A stretch of 64,000 nt of DNA from Ochromonas danica (Eukaryota > Sar > Chrysophyceae > Chromulinales > Chromulinaceae). The stretch spans positions 152,627 to 216,626 of the forward strand of contig VKHL01000037.1 of NCBI GenBank assembly GCA_015146655.1. The letters run 5' to 3'. Below the pieces are notes generated by a model. The model was not told the DNA's origin, searched no databases, and saw nothing but the letters and a program-made list of their open reading frames with translations. How positions within the stretch are numbered: the stretch's first letter is position 1; each line of letters opens with the position of its first letter. Positions 31,301 through 44,100 of the stretch are shown one piece after another. The translations under genes were made by a program, and so were the position numbers.

Positions 31301-34300
31301 CACGAACTTGTGCAGCGTTTTGCCCATCTTTGGGATCTTAACTAACTCACCCAAATCTTGAGGAGAAAGGTCGGCATACTTGTCCCACGAAATTGTGCTA
31401 ATCTTCTCCAGCTTGCGAGAAATTACATCAGGAATAGCAGCGAATTGTCTCAAGCTGCACTGTGATTTCCACATCCTTCTTTCCGTCATGATGCAGAGCT
31501 CTAACAAACGTACAGCTAAAGCTGCCCATTCCTTCTTCAAGGCTATCTCAAATAAAGCTCTCAAAATACGGCAAGCTGATTGTTGGATGTATTGCATATC
31601 TGCCAAAAGAGCAAACCCCTGTTCAGCGAAGGAAAAGTTACACACGTGTGATGCAACAATCCATGACAACTATTCTATATTTTCTTACCTCCAATTTTAG
31701 CCGCGAAATATAAGCTTGAAGCAAGACATTGATTTTAGCTGAAGGCTCTTCCACGGACTCCTTGATGGGAATCGGCACGCGATAAATCAGGCTTCTCAAC
31801 TCAATCTTTTCCTCGTCTCGTACATGGATGTGTTTAAACTCAGCAGATAAGCTAAATAGTCTGAACACCTCTACTTCATTCATAGAGGAACGCAAATTCT
31901 CATTGTAGAGAGCAAGACTCTCCGCGGTGATATAGTAGTAACTAGCAATTTTGCCGAGGTAGGAAGAAGCCACAGCACCAGTCCTTCGATCATATTTTGC
32001 CAAGCCAGTTTTATCCAAACTCACAAGGGCAGCGTGAGCAAAATTGCTTCTAGCACGAATAAAGGTGGGATCATTGGCGATATCATCCTCCGAGCAACCA
32101 TACATGAGTGGCCGTCGCAACATGCGAACAAAGAAATAAGAATAACCCAACCATTCAACCGCTTCATCCAAAGAAGATACAGTACCTAATACTATTTCTG
32201 CGTTCAGTATGTCTGGAAGGCGACTGACGAGATGGCTCTCAATGGGCAACTGTTGATTCATGAGAGATAGGTAATACTGCAGCTCGGAATGATCAGTGAT
32301 GATTATTCCTTCACCTTCCGAATCTAGACCATATCTCCCTGCTCTACCCATCATTTGAAGGATATCTAAGGGAGATAATTCGGTCCATCTGCCTAAGTTA
32401 GGGGAGTACATTTGAGTGCCTTTGATGATTACTGTTCGACAAGGCAGGTTCACGCCCCATGCAAGTGTCGCCGTCGAAATTAAAACTTTGATGTGTTTGT
32501 CTGCAAACAAATCTTCCACCAACGTACGATCCGACCTTGCAAGACCTGCATGGTGCACGGCAAAGCCATACGAAAGAAGTTCCTTGAGATCTGCATTCTT
32601 GGCATTGCCTGCTTCAACCTTAAGAATCTCGTGAGATGCACTACCTTCTTGAAGAAAGCGCGACAGAGTATCATTATCGGCTGCCATATCTCTCAAAGCC
32701 CTAGCAGTCTTCACTGTATCGGCGCGAGAGTGAGTAAAGATCAGCAGCTGGTTTTTGGTTCCATGAACCAAGGCCTTCTCATAGCAGATTTCATTCATCA
32801 ATTGAACTCTTTTTAACGCTTTCTTCTCCATAACACCAATGAATTGCTGTTGGAGAGGAACTGGTCGATAGCTGTTGTCGAAAAAGTGTAAATCCTGAGG
32901 TTTGACATGTAGGAAGGCTGCAACGTCTTTATAATTGGGCAAAGTTGCAGATAGACCAACCAATCGAACAGGAGAATGCGTAGACTCTGCATTTCTAATC
33001 ATGCGGGCAACCAAAGCCTCTAACACAGGGCCGCGATCGTCATGCAACAGATGTACTTCATCGATGATAACCAATCGCACCACCTGAGCAAAACTCCTCT
33101 CAGTCACTTTACGAGTGACAATATCCCATTTCTCTGGGGTAGTCACGATAACTTGAGTATCAACGATCTCCTGTCTACTAAGACTCTGATCTCCAGAGAG
33201 CTCTCGAACTTGCATGTTGAGGGGTGCAAGGCGTTTGCCAAATGTCAGTACACACTCCTGCACCAGAGCCTTCATAGGAGCAATGTACACAATTTTAAAA
33301 TCCTTTGTGTTGATTTTCCCATCAGCTCCTCGAAAGCGATTGATCATACCCATCATACAAAGCAACGCGACATTGGTTTTGCCTGATCCCGTGGGAGCAC
33401 ATAGCAACATATTGTCTTCTCCATACAAAGCGGATCCCAACAGTTTAGATTGGACGCGGTTAAAATTTCTAATACCTTCAAAAACAGGTTGCATCCAATC
33501 TGGCAAGTCGGTCACCTGTTCGAGCTTCTCTCCTTCCACAACAGCAGGCTTGAGGGCTGGAACGTGCACCTCCTCAAAGCCTTTTTTCTGCGCACGCCAG
33601 CTTTGTTCTGGCAAAGTGCAACGTGTGTTGCTCATCAAGTGACTGCCAGCAGAGAATGAATAATCATCTAGTTTGATTGTTTTATTAACTTGCTGTAGGG
33701 CTGAAGCACGACCTCCGACTGCAGCACCATCTTCATCTTCTTCAGTCATCACATTAAGATTCTTGGAGGAACTAGATACATTCTGGGAAGTAGGGCCTTT
33801 GTTGCTGCTGTCGTTAGACTTTTCATGAACCCATCCTCCAGCAGAAACCTTTTGGTTCAGCAGTGCCAGTATGCCTTGCGCTTCTCCACCTGCTTGTTGC
33901 ATTTCTTCCTCTACACGCCTCCTCTCTTCAGCACTTTGAGCTTGCTTAAGTTTGATACAATAATATATCTTGGCCCGATTGCGCAGAAGAAATTTGATGA
34001 GATCAAACTTGTCAAAGTCCAGCAGAACAACGAGTTGGTTTTCACAAAGACGCTCATCTGCAGTAGCTAAGATAGCCAGAGCTTCCTCGGCTAAGCGAGA
34101 AGAAATAGTTGCCTCACTATAGTACTTGGACAGCTGTCTTTGCAACCAATAGGCATCAATATCATGCACATTAATATCGGTCTGCAGGGAGGTGGAGGTT
34201 TGAGCGACAGCCACATCGCCACGGCCCTGTAATCGCGCATGCTCCTCCTCCATGACCACATCTCTTGAATCTTCTTCATCATCATCATCATCTTCATCAT

Positions 34301-34937
34301 CTAACATGGCAGCAATATCATCATCGTCGTCGTCGAAAACAACAGCCATCTCTTCATCCACGGGGCGATCGCTTTGAACAGGCTGTGCTTGCACCTCATC
34401 TACGAAATCGGTCACCTTGCGGCTGATGGAAGTCAATTTAGACAATGAATTTAACTGTTGTCCAGTCAATTGCCGTATCTCGGACAGTTTTTGAGCCTCA
34501 GATAGGGAGGCATTCTTTAGCACAGTGAGCACTTCAGTGGTAGCGCTCACCAGAATGTCATGAGGCTGGTCTCCAACTATAGACCTGACTTCAACCAGCA
34601 TTTCTTCAAATGCAGCACGGGTTTCCGCGGATTTTGGAACATAAGACAAGGTGGAATCGGTCTCCGGCAACTCCAATTTCGCTCTTGCCACTCGATGGGT
34701 TCCATCTTCATTCGACAGCCTAGCCTTCTTAGAAGGAGGGCGAGAAAAATCTTCTTCAGACCTAGTTATGCCTTGCAAGCGATCGCCCATTTTGAAAGTT
34801 CCAAGTTTTCCTCTCAAGCTCTCAACTTCACCTTTGCCCGCCTCGCGATTGCGGCGTCCGTCTCGCTCCGCCTCCAAGACCAAGTTCGAATTGGCACCAT
34901 ACTCATAGAGTTTGCTACGTAAAAACTCATCGGCCAT
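28380..34937 (-). CDS. SNRNP200: Brr2/SNRNP200, U5 snRNP double-cassette RNA helicase
   Basis: Three exons (34937-31689, 31618-28562, 28499-28380) total 2141 residues, nearly the human length. It starts [20 protein letters not shown], as Brr2 proteins do. The N-terminal cassette is intact: [46 protein letters not shown], followed by a Sec63 unit. The second cassette keeps a P-loop-like APHGSGKT but has VFDDLHSIG for DEVH and lost the SAT motif (GLSYCIANA), as expected of the regulatory pseudo-helicase. The last exon supplies the end of the second Sec63 unit ([16 protein letters not shown]). Brr2 unwinds U4/U6 during spliceosome activation. Confidence 0.95.
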
Positions 34938-35109
34938 GGTATAGATTACTGCAGGTCAGGATTCCTGTAAACTCTGAATGGGAAGCCTTGGCCATCCGCT
35001 CATAGCCCAGAGCAGAAAACGCGCTTTCGAACAAACGCGTTTCCACAGTTCCACTGACTTGAAACCGTTGTTTGAGGCGAGCAATCGATTCTTTCACTTT
35101 CTGGCGTGA
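34938..35109. promoter_or_regulatory. Divergent upstream region, Brr2 and dynein heavy chain
   Basis: 172 bp between the two start codons. On the minus strand this stretch stays open for about 60 codons and includes an ATG (MAKASHSEFTGILTC...) whose frame ends in TGA just inside the Brr2 coding region, so it could act as an overlapping upstream ORF on the Brr2 mRNA. No core promoter box is recognised. Confidence 0.4.
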
Positions 35110-38100
35110 TTGGTAATATGTCTCTCTGAAAAGATGATCAAACCATCAAAGAAAGCAGTAAATAAGAAAAAATTAAAATCTCTTGAATGGACTGATGAAG
35201 CCATCGCACAGTGTAGCGCATTGAATGGCGGGAGCGCGAATGCAGCCTCGACAATGTCTTTGCAGTTTGACGTCGATGGCCAGCAGGCGGAAGACTTCAC
35301 CACCATGGAGTCCAAGATCGCTCGTGTACAAGCCCGTAAGAAAGAAGCAAGGGAGAGGGAAATGAGGTTTAAAAAGCTTAGGCATTCGCAGGACAACATT
35401 TCTTTTGAGTCGCCCGCACTCAGTGGGTCTGATGCCTCCAAAGCACGAACCCTTGCCTCCGCTCTGAACGCTCACTTTGAGCGAGTTTTCGCGAACAAAG
35501 AAATTGACAGTGAGCCGTTGTCTATCAGATTTCCTTTGTATATGTATGACTCGAGTAGTTTCGATGAAGTGTTGTCCTTCGCTTGTGGGCGTGGAGTCTG
35601 CCTTCTCAACCATCTGGAAACCCTTCCTGCTGCCGCTAGTCCGCTTGGGAGATGGTACCCCTGCGATGTTATTGAAGTTTCTGAGTCAGATGTTCTCATG
35701 ATTGCGCAAGGACAAGTGGCGGAGGTCACCATGCGTGTGCCTAAGCTGTTAGTGTGTCTGCTGGCTCATTCCTTCGAGACCTACGTAAAGCGGATTTATG
35801 ACGCTTTAAATCGACGCAATCGGTGTGTCTCGTTGATGAAATATATTATCTTTGTGCGTTCTATGCCTATGAATCGTCGCATTACAAGTACTATGGATGT
35901 GGCGCAAAGACAACGCATATTCCAGAAAGCTTCTTCCTCGACCTCCCTGCGACATCTTCAGAGAAGTGTTGCAGATGAGCAAATTGATGAAGCGCAAAGA
36001 GAGTTTGAATTTGTTATGAATTTGTTGCTCTTCGAATGCAATTTACTAGCCAAGAAAAATGTTGCTTTTGCAGCTTCCTTGCATCTCCCGCAAAGGCTAC
36101 AAACCGAACAAAGTAAATCTGCGAAAGCTCCTCAATGTGGACTTATTGTCTTACCAGCTCATAATATGAAGGCTAAATTGAGTCTGCACCGCAGCTCCTC
36201 GTATATCAACTCCCCTGCTGCTATCGCGGCGCTTCATTGTGTTTTGCGTGAAAATGAGATTATTTTGGCACAGAGAGTTATCAAAGTCTCGTATACCAAG
36301 CCTTTTACTTTGGAGAAATTTGATCGTTATCTCAATGAGCAATTGATTCTAGCCATTCGCACGATCAAACAAGATTGGCCTGTTCGAACTGGACAGGCTG
36401 TTCGAGCTGCCATTCTTCGCAGCCAACAATCTTCTGATCCATCATGTGTGGTCTATGATGTGGGTCTGCGCAATATATTTGAATTTGAGAACACCCAAAA
36501 TGGAATTCGGAGCCTGTTGGAAAGAATGAATTTCATGATGAGCGATGTGTTGAAGGAGGGGCTTTCGAACAGCCTTTTAGCTTTTACAGATTTGGTTGAG
36601 AACTTTTGCAGCTGTGAGGTGCAAGTTCATGACATTCGTCATATCGATGTCATCATTCCGGAAACTTCATTTTATCGAAAGCAGGCGCTGCCGCCACTGT
36701 TCAGCATTGCCTTCCGTATCACAACTGAAGATAAAGTGCTGAACCAAGAAGATATTGATAAGAACAAGAAAGAAATTGCCGCATGGTCAAAAACTAAAGA
36801 GGCAGCCAATGGAGAGAAGTGCCCAATAGCTATAGTACCGGCTGTAGTTGGCAAGACCTTTGAGTACACGCAGAATCCTGATGATTTCAAAGAGGCTATG
36901 CTGAAGGCCTTTCGTCTCATTGTCACTGATTTCCTTGATGTCCCACACATTCAAAAGTATGTTCTGGAGAAAGTTTACTTTCCTGTCACTAAGTTTATCC
37001 CCAGTATTTCGTTAGAGCTAGACTGGGTACGCAATGCGCTGGAAAGAGTTGACAGGGCCGTGACCAATGCCCTCCATCCGCTGCATTCCTACTTGAAATT
37101 TTTCCAAAAGTATGAATCAGTGCTCAATATAGATATTAACTCGTACATTAACAACAAGATTCCCGTTGCTCTAAAAGACTCGGAGAGCACCGAAATTGAG
37201 TTGCCAGTAGCAGTGAATCTGACTCAAGTTCGGGCCCTGATCGATGAGCATCTCGATAGCATCCGCGAGATCGAGGAGAGTTTACCCATTCATCCCATTG
37301 CTTGCGGTCTCTTTTTGGTGGAGGTTGTCAGCGTACGCGTTCTTTTGCTCGAAAAGCATCGTTCTGTAATTCGCGCAGTGCTTTCTCAGCACGCCAGTCG
37401 CTGTTCTATAATTTCAGAATATTTGGATGATGAGTTCAAGAAAATTGCCAAGAAACTGCAAGATCGTCCAGAGAATATCGAAAAATTGGTCGAGCAGGAA
37501 GAATACATTACGGCACTTCCGACTACAATTAACACGTTGCAGGCTTGCAGCCAAGATATGATGGCCAGCTACGACCTTTTAGATATCTATCGCTTCAAAA
37601 TTGATCTGGACAGTGGATCCCAGAGATGGAATGTTTTTGGAGCCCCTGCCAAGGTATACTTGAAATGCACTGAAGTACAAGAGAACAATGTGGCAGTGAA
37701 AAGACGATTCCGAGATGAAATGCTCGGTGAGCAGGCTTCCTTTTTGAAAACCCTCCATGAATTAGATCATGCAGTTGCAGGCCTTGAGAATCTTGTGGAT
37801 TTGTCGGACGTGGTCAACATAGCGGCGAAGGTGAAAGAAGTGGAGATGCGCCTCAACAATGCACAAACTAAAGCGAGGCTCTTCAATTCTCGTGAGACAT
37901 TATTTGAACAAGATATCACTGACTACGAAGAACTGAACCGCATTGCTCGAAACTTTGAACCTTATTCCAATCTTTGGCAGACAGCTAAGGAATGGCTGGA
38001 ACTGGCGGATGGCTGGCGCCGATCATTATTTATCAACCTCAATGCTGAGGAAGTTGAGCGCAGCGTCGATAAGTTCAATGTGGCTATCAACAAAGCAGCT

Positions 38101-41100
38101 CGATATTTTCAAAAAACGGATTTAAAGCATCAAAGCGCTATTGCAAATAAGATCAAGGGACAAGTTGCGGAGTTCGTACCCGAAGTTCCTCTGATTGTTA
38201 CTCTTCGTAATCCAGGCATGCGCGATCGCCACTGGGAGAAGATTGCCCATGAATTGAATGTGGACATATTACCTATTGATAACTTTACTACAGAGCAGAT
38301 AATCTCAATGAATCTTAAAGACTCGCTGGAAACTATCCAGAAGATTGGAGAAAGCGCCGCGAAAGAGTTCCAGATTGAGCAAGCACTTGATAAGATGGAA
38401 CGTGAATGGGAGAATATGAATCTCAACATTTCCCACTATAAGGAAACAGGGACTGGTGTGCTTAAAGGTGTGGATGATATCAATGTTGTGCTCGACGAGC
38501 AGATCACGATGACTCAAGTAAGATGCTACTCTCTTTTTCTTTGTTTATTCTCCTAATTTTGATGTATTTGCGCAGACAATTATGTTTAGTGCTTTCAAGG
38601 GACCATTTGAAGCACGCATAGAGGAGTGGAATCGGAAGCTTTGCTGCGTTTCGGACGTACTAGAGGTGTGGATGACTGTTCAGCGTAGTTGGCTCTATCT
38701 TCAGCCCATTTTCGAATCTGCTGATATCAACCGTCAACTGCCAACAGAAGGGAAAAAGTTCTCCACTGTTGACAAGAGTTGGAGGCAAACCATTTCTGCA
38801 GCCAAACTCAAGCCTAAGGTTATTGATTTTTGTGATAATGCGAAATTATTGGAGCGCTTCCAAGAGAGCGAAATCCTTCTCGATCAGGTGCAGAAAGGTC
38901 TGTCAGACTACCTAGAAACGAAGCGATCTGTCTTTGCTCGTTTCTATTTTCTTTCCAATGATGAATTGTTGTCTATTCTATCTGAGAGCAAAGATGTGAA
39001 ACTTGTTCAGCCTCATCTAAAGAAGTGCTTTGAAGGAATCGATAAGGTCAAGTTCCTTGCCGACCTGACAATTGATCGAATTATTTCGCCTGAAGGAGAA
39101 GAAATCATGTTGACCAACAAGATCAACCCTGTGGAGAAGAATGTTGAGCACTGGATGTTAGAGCTTGAAGGCATGATGCGTCTCTCAATACGAGATGTTA
39201 TGGCGCAAGCTATTGCAGATTATCTCCAGACCCCGCGGCCTAAATGGATGCAAAAGTGGGCTGGAATGTGTGTTCTCAATGGATCCCAAATGCACTGGAC
39301 GAGAGAAATGGAGGAGCTTTTTATTTCGAATGGAGTCAACGGACCTGCCATAATGTTCCAACGGCAAGTGTCTCAATTGGCCGATATGACAGTCCTGGTG
39401 AGAGGCAAATTGAGTTCCGCCGCGAGGACCACTGTTGGCGCACTTACAGTAATTGATGTCCACGCGCGTGATGTGATCAAGAAGCTGGTAGATGAAGAGG
39501 TTGACCGTAAAGATAATTTCAGCTGGACCTCACAGCTCCGATACTATTGGGACCAGGGTGATCTCTTCGCTCAAATGGTCGCTGCAACGCGACCGTATGG
39601 ATATGAATACTTGGGCAATACTTTCCGTTTGGTGATCACTCCTCTCACGGATAAATGTTATTTGACCCTCATGGGAGCTTTGCAGATGATTTTTGGTAAG
39701 TATTGATGACCTCGCCACTTACCCTTTCATACTTTTAAAACTTACCTGCTTTTTCTATTTGATAGGCGGAGCGCCAGCTGGTAGGTTGTTGTACTTTATT
39801 GTTATGTTTATGTTTTCACTGTAGTTGTATGCTTGTCACAGGCCCAGCTGGAACTGGAAAGACGGAAACGACGAAAGGTCCCATCATTTAATTTTTATCT
39901 TTGTTCTACTGTTTTGTTTATACGTTTGTCTTGTGTGTAGATCTTGCAAAAGCACTTGCGATGCAATGTGTCGTATTCAATTGCTCTGATGGCTTGGATT
40001 ATATTGCTATGGGAAAGTTCTTCAAAGGTTTGGCTGCTTGTGGAGCGTGGGCGTGCTTTGATGAGTTCAACCGCATCAACATTGAAGTTCTATCTGTGAT
40101 TGGCCAGCAGATTATGTCTATTCAAATGGCAATTCGAGCTAAAGAGACTCGTATCCAGTTCGAAGGCAGTGATATCTTTGTATCTGATAGGTTTGCAGTG
40201 TTCATTACGATGAACCCTGGTTATGCTGGTAGAAGTGCTTTGCCGGATAGTTTACAGGCTCTATTTCGCCCTGTTGCCATGGTGAGAACACTCTATTATG
40301 TCTTTTGGTGACAATCTTTTTACATTGTATTTTTTTCCATTAGATGGTTCCTGACTATGCTTTGATCGGAGAGATCATGTAAGACTACACCCACACATAA
40401 TGTAGCAATCTTGCTTAATGCTATATGTTGCTTTAGGTTTTTTGCCTATGGTTTTGAGCATGCGAAGGAATGTGGTGCTAAGATGGTAACAACGTTCAAG
40501 CTCTGCTCTGAACAGCTCTCAGCACAGCCACATTATGACTATGGTATGCGTGCTGTTAAGACTGTTATCACTGCAGCTGGCAACTTGAAGCGACAAGAGC
40601 CTGATGCAGATGAAATGGTCTTGCTTTTGAGAGCTTTGCAAGATGTAAATATTCCAAAGTTCTTGGAGATGGATTTACCGTTGTTTGAGGGCATCATCTC
40701 AGATCTCTTTCCCGGAAAGAAGAGGCCAGACCTTGACTATGGAGCCCTCATGCGCTCAATGAAGGAAGAAATTTGCAAGTTCGGCTTGCAACCTGTTAAG
40801 TTTTTCATAACCAAGGTCATCCAACTCTACGAAATGATCGTGGTCCGCCATGGACTGATGTTAGTTGGTCCTACTGGAGGAGGAAAATCATCTAATTTAC
40901 ATGTTCTTGAGCATACTCTGGGCTCTTTGAAAACCCAAGGTATTGCAGGTTTTGCTTATGAACATGTTAAGATCTATCAGCTAAACCCCAAGAGCATTAC
41001 GATGGGACAAATGTACGGAGAGTTTGATCCCAATACCATGGAGTGGCGAGATGGAATTATGTCCACCATGTATCGTGCTGCAACAGTAGATGGACCGGAT

Positions 41101-44100
41101 CGCAAATGGATCATGTTTGATGGACCTGTTGATGCCATCTGGATTGAGGTATGATTCTTCCTTGTTTTTTCTTGTTATGAGTTTTATGGCTTCTTTCTCC
41201 CTTTCTATAGAACATGAATACTGTGCTAGACGACAACAAGAAGCTATGCTTGAACTCAGGAGAGATCATAAAGATGTCTAATGGTATGGATGAAGTTTAT
41301 TCACACAAAACATAGTTTTGACCTTTTGGGTGGATGCTTTATAGAAATGACCATGATGTTCGAGGTAGAAGATCTGGTTGTGGCGTCACCGGCAACTGTA
41401 TCTCGTGTGGGTATCATCTATATGGAGCCGAAAGGCTTGGGCTTGGATGTGCTCTTACAAAGTTGGCTTAATCGCATGCCCACGTGCACACCAGATATCG
41501 TCAAAAGCAAACTTATGTACTATTTCGATCTCTACGTTGCTCCTTGTCTTGTTTTCCTTCGCACGCATGCAAAGGAACTCGTGCCTACCGTGGATAATAA
41601 TTTGACTGAATCGTTACTTCGTATTCTCGATTGTTACATGGAGCCTTACCATCTGGAAGAAGGGCGACCACCGCCCACTGACTTAATGATTGCGGATCTC
41701 ATCACTTGCATTGACCCGCTGTTTATTTTTGCTTTGATTTGGAGTATCGGGGCCACGATCAACGAGGATGGTCGACACTTGCTTGACGCTTTTCTGCGTC
41801 AAGAACTTGCTGCCAATAAGTTTCCTTGGCCTTTCCCCAAGATTGGCAGCATTTATGACTATATTTTTATTGTGGAGACAAAGAAGTGGACGAGGTGGAT
41901 GGAGATCATTGATAAGTTTGAGATAGATCCAAAACTGTCTTTTGCGGAGATTATTGTTCCTACCACCGACTCTGTACGCAATACCTTTTTTCTTGATCTC
42001 CTGCTATCAAACCACAAGCACACTTTGATGGTTGGCGCTACAGGTACCGGCAAAACAATCAACATCAACCAATATCTCATGGGCGCAGCCAAAGTGCAAG
42101 GTCGTATCATCCGCACGAACATTATTCCTATCGCGATGACCTTTTCGGCTAATACGGGGGCAAATATGACTCAAGATCTTCTAGATTCTAAGATGGACAA
42201 GCGCCGCAAAGGTGTTTATGGTCCTGCAGCAGGGAAGCATTTCTACATCTACGTTGATGACCTTAACATGCCAAAGCGTGAGGAATATGGCGCACAACCT
42301 CCTATCGAATTGCTTAGACAGTGGTTTGATCAAGGAGGGTGGTATGATCGCAAAGATTTATCCTTCCGCAAGATCATTGATCTCACCTTTGTAGCTTCCA
42401 TGGGACCTCCAGGAGGTGGCAGACAAGAGGTCACAGCTCGATTCCTTAGACATTTCAATATTATTGGCTATGTTGAGATGTCGGATAGTTCAAAGGCTCT
42501 CATCTTTGGTACTATATTGAAGAGCTTCTTGACTACTCTTGAGGGGAACGTAGTATCCATGACTGATGATATCGTGTCAGCATCTATTGATATATTTTCC
42601 ACCATTGTTCGAGACTTGCTTCCCACGCCCAGTAAATCGCATTACACCTTCAATTTGCGAGATTTGGCCAAAGTGTTTCAAGGAATGCTTATGGTGGATC
42701 CAAAGCGGGTGAATGCCAAAGATCAAATCGCTCGTATCTGGGTACATGAGAATCTTCGCGTCTTTGCAGACCGTCTCACATGTGAAGAAGACCATCAATG
42801 GCTTCGTAAGCAATTGCAAAGCAAAGTCGAGAACGTCTTTGGCATGCCATGGGCATCTGTTGTCCCCCGTGATAGACTTGTGTATTGTGACTTCCTAAGT
42901 GGCGGGGATCTTCGTGTATATGAAGAGGTGGCCAGCATGGATCAACTCAAGACTGTGATTGAAGAGTATTTGTTAAATCATAACGCGGAGTCCAAGCAGC
43001 CCATGCCCTTGGTCATGTTTTCTGATGCTTTGGAGCATGTAGCTCGCATTTCGAGAGTGTTGCGTCAGCCCCAGGGAAATGCCCTTCTGTTGGGTGTCGG
43101 AGGCAGTGGCAGGCAGAGCATGACTAAGTTGGCCACATACATTATGGGCTATCAGTTGGCGACTGTCGAAATCGTTAAGGGCTATTCCATGAACGACTGG
43201 AGAGAGGATATAAAACGAATCCTTATGCAAGCTGGTGTGAAAGATAAACCCACAACCTTCCTTTTCTCTGACGTGCAGGTAATCTTCTGTTTTTCGATTT
43301 CTCGTCTTGTGATTGTTTTCTCACTTTTTATTTTCACAGATTATAAACGAGCGTATGGTTGAAGACATTAATAACATTTTGAACTCTGGAGATGTGGCTA
43401 ATTTATATGCTCCTGAAGATCTTGAAGCTATCGCCTCTGTTTGCAGGGTGGAGTGCCAAAAGAAGAAAATTCCGCCAACCAAATTGAATATATTTGCACA
43501 GTATTTACTGCGAGTGCGGAAGAATATTCATCTTTGTGTGGCTATGTCTCCATTGGGCGAAGCGTTTCGAAATAGATTAAGAAACTTTCCTTCTTTGGTG
43601 AATTGCTGTACTATTGACTGGTTTACTAATTGGCCTGCTGAAGCCTTGCAATCTGTCGGCCTGTCTATTCTTCGGTCCAACGATTATGGTCTTGGTGACT
43701 ATGAGCTGTCCACGGTGGAGATGTTCAAGAACATTCATATGTCTGTTGAGAAAGCTTCGATTTCTTTCTATGACACTCTGCGAAGAAAGAATTATGTCAC
43801 CCCAACTTCATATCTTGAGCTGTTAAGTAGTTTTGGCAAGTTGATTGGATTGAAGCGCATAGAGATCAGCACTAAGAAGGATAGATTGCAAATTGGCTTG
43901 GACAAACTATCGGAAACGAAGAAAATGGTAGGTGTAATGCAGGAAGAGTTGGTGATTCTACAGCCACAACTTGTGGCTACTCAAGCTGAAGTTTCAGCGA
44001 TGATGGTTGAGATTGCCAAGGACCGTGCATCGGCGGCAGATACGAAGGCACAGGTGGAGGTAGAGGAGGCAAAAGCTAACTCGAAAGCTGCAGATGCAAA

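Noticed and set aside
35094-35441. Minus-strand open frame at the start of the dynein gene
   Set aside because: A shadow of the dynein heavy chain coding strand, with no splice or start support.
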